NCBI GenBank assembly: GCA_051646285.1
Contig: JBOFCU010000056.1
Span: 1-17,987 of the forward strand
Reading direction: 5' to 3'
Source: Terrirubrum sp051646285
GTDB taxonomy: Bacteria > Pseudomonadota > Alphaproteobacteria > Rhizobiales > Beijerinckiaceae
DNA length: 17,987 bases
Shown here: positions 8,656 to 14,616 of the stretch, piece by piece
Numbering within the stretch: the stretch's first letter is position 1
How the letters are laid out: the number at the start of each line of letters is the position of its first letter
Notes under the pieces: generated by a model
What the model saw: only the letters and a program-made list of their open reading frames with translations
Told to the model about the DNA's origin: nothing
The model's database searches: none
Program-made: the position numbers and the translations under genes

Positions 8656-9252
8656 TCAGGGCTTTTTGCGGAAAGCATCAAGCGACACGACCTTCGCGGC
8701 ATCGCTGCCGTCTTCCGCCGCCACCGGGGCAACAGGTTCCGCAGCCACAGCGGCAACCGCACTGTCATCTGTCTTTTTCTTGCGGGCCGGCTTGGGAGAG
8801 TCTTTCGTTGACTCTTTGCCAGCGTCCTTGCCCGCATCCGGCACGGATTTAAGCGTGCGCGCCGGTTCTGGCGTGACCTGCTCGGCCGGCGCATCCGTCT
8901 CGGTATCGAATTTCAGGCCAAATTGCACCGAAGGGTCAAAAAACCCGACAACCGCGTCAAACGGAATGAGCAGCCGCTCGGGAATGGTAGCGAAGGACAG
9001 GCCAACCTCGAATGTCTGGTCCGTGATTTTCAGATCCCAGAACTGGTGTTGCAGCACGATGGTCATTTCATCGGGATGCTTTTCCTTCAGCCGCGTCGAC
9101 AGACGCACGCCGGGATGGGTTGTCTTGAACGAAACATACAAGTGATGTTCGCCAGGCAGCCCGTCGCGCGCGACATCCGTCAGCACGCGCTTCACAACGC
9201 TTCGCAGTGCATCCTGCACCATAAGGTCATATCGAATGTGATCAGTCGCCAT
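8656..9252 (-). CDS. sspB: SspB-family ClpXP adaptor (alpha type)
   Basis: 198 residues. Adaptor that captures SsrA-tagged proteins and delivers them to the ClpXP protease. The folded tag-binding domain covers about 1-117, with YDLMVQDALRSVVKRVL, HHLYVSFKTTHPGVRLS, MTIVLQHQFWDLKI and the signature IPFDAVVGFFDPSVQFGLKF (96-115). A disordered Ala/Pro/Lys/Asp linker follows (about 118-183), and the protein ends in AKVVSLDAFRKKP, the C-terminal ClpX-docking (XB) module known from Caulobacter SspB-alpha. ATG 9252 lacks a good Shine-Dalgarno sequence but fits homologue N-termini. The gene lies directly downstream of ssrA on the same strand, with about 60 bases between, and heads the operon with DUF4169 and RHH. 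Family and role are well supported; co-transcription with ssrA is inference. Confidence 0.93.
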   Translation of the reverse strand: MATDHIRYDLMVQDALRSVVKRVLTDVARDGLPGEHHLYVSFKTTHPGVRLSTRLKEKHPDEMTIVLQHQFWDLKITDQTFEVGLSFATIPERLLIPFDAVVGFFDPSVQFGLKFDTETDAPAEQVTPEPARTLKSVPDAGKDAGKESTKDSPKPARKKKTDDSAVAAVAAEPVAPVAAEDGSDAAKVVSLDAFRKKP

Positions 9253-9394
9253 CGGTGTTCGCGAGTCGGAGAAGGAAAAGCGAAACTAGTCTGGTCTGGC
9301 GCGAATGGGAAGTGGAGGCTTCTGTTGCCAGGTGCCTCCGAACCCCGCCTTACGCGGCTAAACGCAAGGGCTTGATTTCGGTTTTAGGTGCCGC

Positions 9395-9433
9395 TTACGC
9401 AGCCACTGCCACCGGAGCATAGTTGTCGTTTGC
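9395..9433 (-). other. ssrA: tmRNA tag reading frame (resume codon to stop)
   Basis: Starting at the resume codon GCA (9433-9431) the frame encodes ANDNYAPVAVAA followed by TAA (9397-9395). With the alanine carried by tmRNA the tag is AANDNYAPVAVAA. AANDNY is the SspB-binding half and the VAA end is the ClpX-recognition half, as in the Caulobacter tag AANDNFAEEFAVAA. Upstream TAGTT before the resume codon is the usual positioning context. Confidence 0.95.
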
Positions 9434-9516
9434 AACTATAAAGTGACCCGATAACGGCGGTATCATGCCGGGCAAAAGCAAACCCTTTACACCCTCGTCG
9501 ATCCTGTTTCGCCCCC

Positions 9517-9554
9517 ATCACCAGATGATCGCCAATTATGCGCCAATCAGCTCG
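9517..9554 (-). other. Intervening segment between tmRNA acceptor and coding pieces
   Basis: These 38 bases lie between the encoded CCA of the acceptor piece (9557-9555) and the native 5' G of the coding piece (9516). They contain ATTGGCGCATAATTGGCGAT, with the near-direct repeat ATTGGCG. By analogy with other permuted tmRNAs the segment is removed by RNA processing. Confidence 0.85.
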
Positions 9555-9642
9555 TGGTGGAGGCGCCGGGTACTGCCCCCGGGTCCGAAAGGCTTATTAC
9601 GATAGCCATTTATCACCATAGTCTCCTTGCGGAGACACATTG

Positions 9643-9671
9643 AATATAGGTGAGACGCCGGCGAATTGAAA
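9643..9671 (-). promoter_or_regulatory. Candidate sigma70-type promoter of ssrA
   Basis: On the minus strand TTTCAA (9671-9666) is followed after exactly 17 bases by TATATT (9648-9643). The -10 matches the consensus at five of six positions; the -35 is weak. Transcription would start near 9636, right at the acceptor-piece hairpin, which fits the expected RNA 5' end. It lies between the marR stop and ssrA. Confidence 0.5.
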
Positions 9672-9697
9672 GCGCGCAGCTGAAAATGATGCTAGAT

Positions 9698-10144
9698 TTA
9701 TGCAGGATCGGGCACAAGGCGCGCCAGCAATCCCGCCAGCGCCTGCGCACCTGTATCACACAGATGCGCGCCGAGATGCTTCTCGATGGAAGCGCAATAG
9801 ACCGGCCAGATGCGCCCTATCTCGCTGCGGCCCAAATCAGTCAGCACCGCATGATGGCTGCGGCCATCGACCGGACAAGACTTGCGTGAAACAAACCCGA
9901 GCCTTTCCAGCCGGTCGATAATGCGTGAGATGGTATATTGCGGCACATCCAGCGCCTTTTCCATATCGGTTGGCCGCATGTCGCCAGCCGGTGTGCGGCC
10001 AAGAAGAATCAGCGCCAGACACTCATTCAGCGGCAAAAACCGCTGCTCCTTCAAATCCGCCTCAACCGCGTCCAGCACCCGGCGCCGGACCCGCAACAGG
10101 TTCGTCCAAGTCTCCATCAACGGTTCGCGGCACGTCGGAATCAT
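9698..10144 (-). CDS. MarR family transcriptional regulator
   Basis: 148 residues from ATG 10144 (a GTG at 10147 and an ATG at 10117 are alternatives; none has a clear ribosome binding site). Winged helix-turn-helix dimer of the MarR type: RPTDMEKALDVPQYTISRIIDRLERLGFV is the DNA-reading helix-turn-helix and DGRSHHAVLTDLG is the wing, flanked by N- and C-terminal dimerisation helices. Such proteins usually repress a divergent neighbour until a phenolic or oxidant ligand binds. Here the divergent neighbour is a glutathione S-transferase, so it is the best candidate target. Cys residues are present (for example in NECLAL and SRKSCPV), but there is no N-terminal OhrR-type sensing cysteine I can confirm. 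Ligand unknown. Confidence 0.9.
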   Translation of the reverse strand: MIPTCREPLMETWTNLLRVRRRVLDAVEADLKEQRFLPLNECLALILLGRTPAGDMRPTDMEKALDVPQYTISRIIDRLERLGFVSRKSCPVDGRSHHAVLTDLGRSEIGRIWPVYCASIEKHLGAHLCDTGAQALAGLLARLVPDPA

Positions 10145-10147
10145 CAC

Positions 10148-10278
10148 ATCAGTCTAGCATGGACAAGGCTATCGGACATTGACAGGTACATGCAAACGCA
10201 TCTATTTACATGCCTATGCATATAAATGCAGATGACCCCAGCTGGCAACAGCGTGGCTAACCCTGAAGGGAGTTCCCC
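10148..10278. promoter_or_regulatory. Divergent marR / GST control region with GCAT/ATGC half-sites
   Basis: The 130-bp gap holds a perfect -35-like TTGACA at 10179-10184 (plus strand) with only a weak TATTTA 18 bases later. It also has an AT-rich block with inverted repeats: ATGC-AAAC-GCAT (10190-10201) and TGCAT-ATAA-ATGCA (10217-10230). The second is a perfect 14-bp palindromic arrangement suited to a MarR dimer. A strong AAGGGAG ribosome binding site for the GST lies at 10266-10272. Confidence 0.5.
10217..10230. promoter_or_regulatory. Candidate MarR operator (TGCAT-N4-ATGCA)
   Basis: Perfect five-base inverted repeat TGCAT/ATGCA with the four-base spacer ATAA, in the gap between marR and the GST gene. 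Position and symmetry fit an autoregulated MarR operator; there is no direct proof of binding. Confidence 0.35.
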
Positions 10279-10887
10279 ATGAAACTCTATTTTTCCCCCG
10301 GCGCCTGCTCACTCTCGCCACATATTGCCCTGCATGAGCTGGGGCTGCCCCACGAAACTGCCAAGGTAGATTTGAAGGCAAAGAAACTTGCAGACGGCAG
10401 CGACTACAAGGCGATCAGCCCCAAGGGGCAAGTGCCTGCGTTGACGCTAGATGATGGCACTTTGCTGACCGAAGGCCCGGCCATTGTTCAATATCTCGCG
10501 GATCAAAAACCAGACTCCGGCTTCATGCCGAAGAACGGCACCGTTGCGCGTTACAAGGCGCAAAGCTGGTTGAATTATGTGTCGACGGAGCTGCACAAGT
10601 CGTTCAGCCCGCTGTTTAATCCGGCCACACCGGACGATTACAAGAAAATTGCGCGCGATCAGCTTGCTGCGAAATTCGCCTGGCTGGATGGCGAACTGGC
10701 CAACCGCCCCTATCTGATGGGTGATACATTCACCGCACCAGACGCCTATCTGTTCACCGTATCGGGCTGGAGCCCGATGGTTGGCGTGGATATAACCGGC
10801 TTCAAAAATCTGGGCGCATATCGCGACCGGATTGGCGCACGCCCTGCCGTTCAGGCGGCCATGAAACATGAAGGCTTGATCAAATAA
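10279..10887 (+). CDS. Beta-class glutathione S-transferase
   Basis: 202 residues, the usual length of bacterial beta GSTs. Cytosolic enzyme that conjugates or thiol-transfers glutathione to electrophiles. The N-terminal thioredoxin-like domain begins MKLYFSPGACSLSPHIALHE, with the class-defining Cys10; the cis-proline motif GQVPAL is at about 50-55 and the glutathione gamma-Glu contact TEGPAIVQYLAD at about 64-75. The all-helical C-terminal domain includes YLMGDTFTAPDAYLFTVSGW, with the N-capping box. ATG 10279 is fixed by AAGGGAG six bases upstream. Divergent from the MarR gene, which likely controls it; followed by a strong terminator. Confidence 0.95.
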   Translation: MKLYFSPGACSLSPHIALHELGLPHETAKVDLKAKKLADGSDYKAISPKGQVPALTLDDGTLLTEGPAIVQYLADQKPDSGFMPKNGTVARYKAQSWLNYVSTELHKSFSPLFNPATPDDYKKIARDQLAAKFAWLDGELANRPYLMGDTFTAPDAYLFTVSGWSPMVGVDITGFKNLGAYRDRIGARPAVQAAMKHEGLIK

Positions 10888-10915
10888 GCCAGCAGGCGCA
10901 CAGTTTGCAAATGTA

Positions 10916-10948
10916 CCGCGCCATGCCAAAACCATGGCGCGGTTTTTT
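10916..10948 (+). terminator. Strong intrinsic terminator after the beta GST
   Basis: Perfect 10-bp stem CCGCGCCATG (10916-10925) / CATGGCGCGG (10933-10942), 7-base loop, followed by six T (10943-10948). It ends only 14 bases before the next start codon at 10963. Confidence 0.93.
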
Positions 10949-10962
10949 ATCAGGGTCTGACC

Positions 10963-11592
10963 ATGACAATCACCATATATGGCATTGCCAAATCACGCGC
11001 CTTTCGCACCCTCTGGATGGCGGAAGAATTGGGCCTCGATTACCGGCACGAACACATCGATTTTTCCGATGAAAGCCTGCGCGGCAAGGCGTTCCGCGCC
11101 ATCAATCCCATGATGCAAATTCCGGCGCTGGAAGATGGCGGGGTTGTTTTTACCGAATCTCTCGCGATCAATATTTATCTGGCTGAAAAATGTGGCGGTG
11201 ATCTTGCCCCGCGTGACGCCAGCGAACGCGGCCAGGTCGCCATGTGGAGCTTGTTCGCAGCCACGCAGCTTGAAAAACCGGCGCTTGATGTTTTTTACAA
11301 CCGCCATCTCAAGCCTGAAGGCGAGCGTGATCATGGGCTGGCAAAAACGCAGCTCGAGGCCTTGCAGCGGCCGCTGCATTTCATGGAAGGCGCCTTGCAG
11401 CGCAATGGCGGCACACTGATTGAAGGCCGCGTCACGGTGGCCGATATCAATGCAGCCTGTTGCCTGTTTTATCTGCGCAAGGACACGGATCAGTATGTGG
11501 CGCGCCCGCATTTGGCGGCATGGTGGGACGCAATGACAAAACGGCCAGCCTACCGGAAAGCCATGGCGCTGCGCGGCGAAGTTGTGGAATAG
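10963..11592 (+). CDS. Glutathione S-transferase family protein
   Basis: 209 residues. The N-terminal thioredoxin-like domain has MTITIYGIAKSRAFRTLWMA with Ser11/Arg12 at the usual catalytic position (no Cys10, so not beta class), MMQIPALEDG with the cis-proline (53-56), and FTESLAINIYLAEK with the Glu65-Ser66 glutathione contact. The C-terminal helical domain has GRVTVADINAACCLFYLR. It looks like a general bacterial GST of the broad theta/zeta-like type; the substrate is unknown. The ribosome binding site is AGGG about eight bases before ATG. It lies just after the terminator of the first GST, leaving no room for a promoter between, so its expression depends on upstream promoter activity or readthrough. 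It ends at a bidirectional terminator shared with the Tim44-like gene. Confidence 0.9.
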   Translation: MTITIYGIAKSRAFRTLWMAEELGLDYRHEHIDFSDESLRGKAFRAINPMMQIPALEDGGVVFTESLAINIYLAEKCGGDLAPRDASERGQVAMWSLFAATQLEKPALDVFYNRHLKPEGERDHGLAKTQLEALQRPLHFMEGALQRNGGTLIEGRVTVADINAACCLFYLRKDTDQYVARPHLAAWWDAMTKRPAYRKAMALRGEVVE

Positions 11593-11611
11593 CAATTAAC
11601 GGAAAACCAAT

Positions 11612-11642
11612 AAAAAAGGCGGCTCTCGCGAGCCGCCTTTTT
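11612..11642. terminator. Bidirectional intrinsic terminator between convergent genes
   Basis: Six A (11612-11617), 8-bp perfect stem GGCGGCTC / GAGCCGCC with loop TCGC (11618-11637), then five T (11638-11642). It serves the GST on the plus strand and the Tim44-like gene on the minus strand. Confidence 0.92.
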
Positions 11643-11658
11643 CAACATCCTGAAAGAT

Positions 11659-12633
11659 TTATTGCACCTGCTGGATCGCCGACAATTTCCATGGCTGGCG
11701 TGGTTCCCGGCGGAACGTCCATACCTCGGTGAATTGCTGCGGCGCGTTCAGATCACCTTCAACCACGCGGCCTGTACCACGTTCAACCATCGCATCCGCC
11801 ATCGCATAGCGCATCGCGACAGTGGCGTACTCCGCATCCGGATCGGTCCAGGCTTCCGAAAGGTCGCCCTGCAACAATTCAACCTTGCCGGTGCGGTTGA
11901 TAACGCCGCGGCGGCGATTGTTGTCGAGCTCTTCCTCGAAATACGCCGCCATTTCCGGTGTCAGATTGGCGCGCAATGTCGGAATATCCTCACGGCCGTA
12001 AGCCGTCTGCACCGTTCCAAGTGCAGACTGAAACGTATTAAAGTCATTCGCCGAGATTTCAACAGCCGGCGCGGCCGTTGCAGCCCCGGCACCAGCGGCC
12101 ATGCCAGCGCGGGCATAGCCATGCGCTTCCGGCTGCGGAGCCATCCGCTGCTGAGACGGGCCGCCCGCCATGGCCGGAGCCTGACGGCTGCGCAGGAACC
12201 CGCGAATCAGGCGGAAGGCCAGATAGATCAGGCCAATCTGGAACAGCAGGCCGAGAATGCCGGACAAGCTGCCAAGACCGCTGAACAGGCCAGCACCGGA
12301 AAGCAGACCGAACAGGCCTGCACCCAGAAAGCCGGCCGCAATACCGGTCATCAGGTTACGGCCGAAGGATGGGCGCGCAGCGGCAGCCGGAGCGGCCATG
12401 CCGGGCCGCGGCGCAGCAGACGGCGTGCCGGGCTGCGTCACCGTGCGCTCCATCGGCCTTGCGGGCGTCGGTGCGGTGTTGGTGGTTGCCGGCGCCGAAT
12501 TCGTGCGCGACCCACGGCTGCCGAAGCTGCCGCGCGGTGCCGCGTCAGCGACATCAATCGCCACCAGCGCCATGGCCCCGGCCAGCAGGGCATACACCGG
12601 GAACTTGGAAAAACGGGATATGTAACGAAGCAT
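11659..12633 (-). CDS. Exported Tim44-like domain protein
   Basis: 324 residues from ATG 12633, chosen because it gives a clean signal peptide (MLRYISRFSKFPVYALLAGA then a hydrophobic stretch ending ADA-AP near residue 31) and has GGAG upstream. The frame extends 80 codons farther upstream but without family character. After the signal comes a Pro/Ala/Ser/Gly-rich linker (32-90), a Gly-rich hydrophobic region with one or two membrane-spanning segments (about 95-146), a second flexible linker, and the Tim44-like domain (about 192-322: DFNTFQSALGTVQTAYGRED, LTPEMAAYFEEELDNN, VELLQGDLSEAW, FTEVWTFRRE). Bacterial members are inner-membrane proteins of unclear function; the domain resembles the mitochondrial Tim44 and ribosomal mL45 fold. 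Divergent from prmA, convergent with the GST. Confidence 0.88.
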   Translation of the reverse strand: MLRYISRFSKFPVYALLAGAMALVAIDVADAAPRGSFGSRGSRTNSAPATTNTAPTPARPMERTVTQPGTPSAAPRPGMAAPAAAARPSFGRNLMTGIAAGFLGAGLFGLLSGAGLFSGLGSLSGILGLLFQIGLIYLAFRLIRGFLRSRQAPAMAGGPSQQRMAPQPEAHGYARAGMAAGAGAATAAPAVEISANDFNTFQSALGTVQTAYGREDIPTLRANLTPEMAAYFEEELDNNRRRGVINRTGKVELLQGDLSEAWTDPDAEYATVAMRYAMADAMVERGTGRVVEGDLNAPQQFTEVWTFRREPRQPWKLSAIQQVQ

Positions 12634-12902
12634 GGACGTATCGCTCCAGTGAACCAGTCTCAAACTACCACATCCTGCCCTATGCAGAAACAGCGGCGCT
12701 GGGTTGCCTGAAATGTGGGTATTTTCTGATGTTTTGCAAGTGGGTGGACGCACGTGCGGCGATAGGCCTGAGGGAAGTGGAAAACTGTCAGTGTGGCAAC
12801 GCACTGGCTGAACAAGGGTCAAGGCTGGCCATGCTCTGTTCTGCTGCTTTTTCCTGCACCGACGGGGTGCCATCCACCAGTGCCTATGCTAGGCGAGCGG
12901 CC
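12634..12902. other. Divergent intergenic region, Tim44-like / prmA
   Basis: 269 bp between two outward-facing genes. A plus-strand frame runs through it into prmA but its translation is Cys-rich and unlike PrmA. I see no convincing promoter pair, hairpin or conserved RNA. It must hold promoters for both genes. Confidence 0.3.
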
Positions 12903-13838
12903 ATGCGCGAAGGACTTATTCCATCCACTGTCACCACCGTCATGCGTCTCGACACCACGGGCGCGGAAGCAAAAGCCATTACCGAGCTTGCCGGGGAAGT
13001 GTTTGACCCGGATGAGACGGGTGTTGCCAGCTTTGAAGACCAGGACACCCAGCTCTGGCATATTGAAATTTATTTCGCGCATGAACCGGATGAAGAGGCG
13101 GTGCGCGATCTGATTGCCAGCGTTGCCGGTGAAAAGGCGGCCGCAACAGCCACGTTTGATTCGCTGGCTGCCAAGGATTGGGTCAACGCCAGTCTCGATG
13201 GCCTCAAGCCCGTCGAGGCGGGACGCTTTATCATTCACGGCAGCCATGATCGGGCAGTGGCGCGCCGGCAGACCAATCGCATCACCATTGAGATTGAGGC
13301 TGCACTTGCCTTTGGCACAGGGCATCACGGCACCACCCATGGCTGCCTTGCACGGCTCGATCACATTTTGAAAATGCGCCGCCCCACACGCGTGCTTGAT
13401 GTTGGCACAGGCACAGGCGTGCTCGCCATCGCTGCCGCACGCGTGCTGCACCAGCCTGTTGTCGCAACCGATATCGATCCGGTTGCGATCGAGGTGGCGA
13501 AGGATAATGCCAAGGCCAACCACGCCGCCGCCTATATGCGCTTTGCCGTCGCGCCGGGCCTGCGTCATCGCACCATCACGCGGCACGGGCCGTATGATCT
13601 GATCATGGCCAACATTCTGGCGGGACCTTTGCGGGCGCTGGCACCGGGCCTGTGCCGCCAGCTCTTGCCATGGGGTGATCTGATTCTCTCCGGTTTGCTG
13701 GTGCGCGATGTGCCGGGTGTGCTCGCAGCTTATCGTGCCAACGGCGTAGCACTGAACGCACTGACCGAGCGCGAAGGCTGGGTCATGCTGCATATGAAAA
13801 AAGGCGGCACAGGATCACGCCCGTACCGCCCATTCTGA
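12903..13838 (+). CDS. prmA: Ribosomal protein L11 methyltransferase PrmA
   Basis: 311 residues. SAM-dependent enzyme that methylates ribosomal protein L11 on lysine side chains and its N-terminus. The N-terminal substrate domain (about 1-120) includes DWVNASLDGLKPVEAGRFII; then IEAALAFGTGHHGTTHGCLA (131-150), the PrmA hallmark; SAM motif I RVLDVGTGTGVLAIAAARVL (163-182); the acidic post-I Asp190 in VVATDIDPVAIEVAKDNA; and the catalytic NILAGPL (237-243). The start ATG 12903 is chosen because the protein then begins like other PrmA proteins and AGGCGAG lies upstream; a frame open far upstream (to 12369) overlaps the Tim44-like gene and is not credible. In many alphaproteobacteria prmA is slightly shorter at the N-terminus. 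Confidence 0.94.
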   Translation: MREGLIPSTVTTVMRLDTTGAEAKAITELAGEVFDPDETGVASFEDQDTQLWHIEIYFAHEPDEEAVRDLIASVAGEKAAATATFDSLAAKDWVNASLDGLKPVEAGRFIIHGSHDRAVARRQTNRITIEIEAALAFGTGHHGTTHGCLARLDHILKMRRPTRVLDVGTGTGVLAIAAARVLHQPVVATDIDPVAIEVAKDNAKANHAAAYMRFAVAPGLRHRTITRHGPYDLIMANILAGPLRALAPGLCRQLLPWGDLILSGLLVRDVPGVLAAYRANGVALNALTEREGWVMLHMKKGGTGSRPYRPF

Positions 13839-13902
13839 TATTGGCCTGTGCGGCTGGCCGGCTGCTGTTCCAGCCCCTACCCGCATGAAACCGGCGTAAC
13901 GC

Positions 13903-14040
13903 TCAGCTATCGAAACCGAGCCTGTGCTTTTTCGTCATCTGCGCACGCAGAGCATGCGCTTCTTCGATCGCTTCCGCGATCACGCTGATGGTGTAGGCGA
14001 TCTTGGCGGGCAGAAACCGTAAAAAGGTCAAAATAATCAT
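13903..14040 (-). CDS. Very small helical protein (45 residues), unknown function
   Basis: MIILTFLRFLPAKIAYTISV then an acidic-basic helix AEAIEEAHALRAQMTKKHRLGFDS. The first half is hydrophobic and amphipathic, and could lie on or insert into the membrane; the second half is charged. A strong AAAGGGGA ribosome binding site lies a few bases before ATG 14040, the main argument that this is a real gene and that the longer frame from 14205 is not. It follows the 74-residue protein gene by 52 bp on the same strand, so they probably form one transcript. I do not recognise a named family. Confidence 0.65.
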   Translation of the reverse strand: MIILTFLRFLPAKIAYTISVIAEAIEEAHALRAQMTKKHRLGFDS

Positions 14041-14092
14041 CGGTATTCCCCTTTGGTTGAAGCTGTTTGCGTGGACTTCAGCGTGACAGCGC

Positions 14093-14317
14093 TTAGAAAG
14101 GCATCGCATCTTTGGAGTTGCGGACCGGCAGGCCAGCCTGCTCAGCAGGGTGCATGAGGTTTTCATGCAAATGCCGGTAGCGCGCGATTTCGCGCTCGGC
14201 CGCACGCATGCGGCTGGCGATCAGCGCATCCTTGAAGCGTGTGAAAAAGCCATCGCGCTTGGCGGCGTTGGGAACCGCGATGGTCAGATGTGCCGAAGAC
14301 ATCATCGTCGTAGCCAT
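14093..14317 (-). CDS. Small conserved-looking protein (74 residues), unknown function
   Basis: Reads MATTMMSSAHLTIAVPNAAK, then DGFFTRFKDALIASRMRAAE and REIARYRHLHENLMHPAEQA, ending DAMPF. The central FFTRFxDALIxxRxRxAEREIARYRH is a basic amphipathic helix reminiscent of short uncharacterised proteins I recall from Hyphomicrobiales, related in flavour to DUF1127 (YjiS-like) proteins. ATG 14317 has AAAGGA nine bases upstream. It is first of two tandem small genes; its AT-rich upstream region carries several GCAT elements. Confidence 0.72.
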   Translation of the reverse strand: MATTMMSSAHLTIAVPNAAKRDGFFTRFKDALIASRMRAAEREIARYRHLHENLMHPAEQAGLPVRNSKDAMPF

Positions 14318-14616
14318 GGCGTCGTATCCTTTGCGAAGTTGAGTGAGTGAAAGTCACCCCAGACTTCATAGGAATATACATATGCTGCACATGCGAAGGC
14401 AGATGGTGCAGCGCATATAATTCATGCAAAATACGCATGCCTATGGGTTAATCATTAGTTAGCCGCGCAAATGACGCATATGTGAACAGGCGTTAACATC
14501 CACAGCCTTGGGTTTGAACGGTTTGCACAAGGGACAGGCACAGCACGGTTTCACCTTGGTCGCCGCCGGTGGAGCAGGCATACTGCAAACACCATTGACG
14601 GACCCCGATTCAGCGA
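14318..14616. promoter_or_regulatory. Divergent intergenic region, small proteins / ligA
   Basis: 299 bp without a gene. The left half (about 14370-14480) is unusually AT-rich and carries repeated ATGC/GCAT half-sites, including GCAT-ATAATTC-ATGC and ATGC-AAAATAC-GCAT sharing the central ATGC (14413-14438), and the 10-mer CATGCCTATG at 14436-14445. The right half resembles ordinary leader DNA. No RNA gene was recognised. Confidence 0.45.
14556..14584 (+). promoter_or_regulatory. Candidate ligA promoter
   Basis: TTGGTC (14556-14561), 17-base spacer, CATACT (14579-14584; four of six consensus matches). The predicted leader is about 25 bases. Weak support, based on spacing and position only. 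Confidence 0.3.

Larger units (their letters stand above)
9310..9636 (-). ncRNA. ssrA: Permuted two-piece alphaproteobacterial tmRNA
   Basis: Transfer-messenger RNA, which rescues stalled ribosomes and adds a degradation tag. The minus strand reads in permuted order. First is the acceptor piece (about 9636 to 9555), with a hairpin GTCTCC-GCAA-GGAGAC, a T-arm CCGGG-GGCAGTA-CCCGG with a 7-base loop, then CGCCTCC-A-CCA. Next is an internal spacer (9554-9517), then the coding piece from the native 5' end GGGGGCGAAACAGGATCGAC at 9516. GGGGGCG pairs with CGCCTCC to close the acceptor stem (one G-U), and GTAAAGG can pair with CCTTT of the acceptor piece. The tag reading frame is at 9433-9395. The coding piece ends with GGAGGC-AC-CUG-GCAA-CAG-AA-GCCUCC (9339-9314), a hairpin with a GNRA loop. 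Sizes (about 207 and 82 nt) match the two-piece form. Outer ends are approximate; no T-run terminator is visible. Confidence 0.95.

Noticed and set aside
11662..12711. Long plus-strand open frame of 349 codons
   Set aside because: It is antisense to the Tim44-like gene, its translation is Arg/His/Gln-rich without domain character, and the minus-strand frame has a signal peptide, membrane segment and recognisable domain.
12369..12902. Upstream extension of the prmA frame by 178 codons
   Set aside because: It overlaps the Tim44-like gene and reads a Cys/Arg/Pro-rich stretch unlike PrmA; the protein begins normally at ATG 12903.
12819..13793. 324-codon minus-strand frame opposite prmA
   Set aside because: Cys/His/Arg-rich composition typical of an antisense shadow in GC-rich DNA; prmA motifs on the plus strand are decisive.
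13851..13877. Possible hairpin after prmA (GGCTGG...CCAGCC)
   Set aside because: Loop of about 12 bases and no following T-run, so it cannot be supported as an intrinsic terminator.
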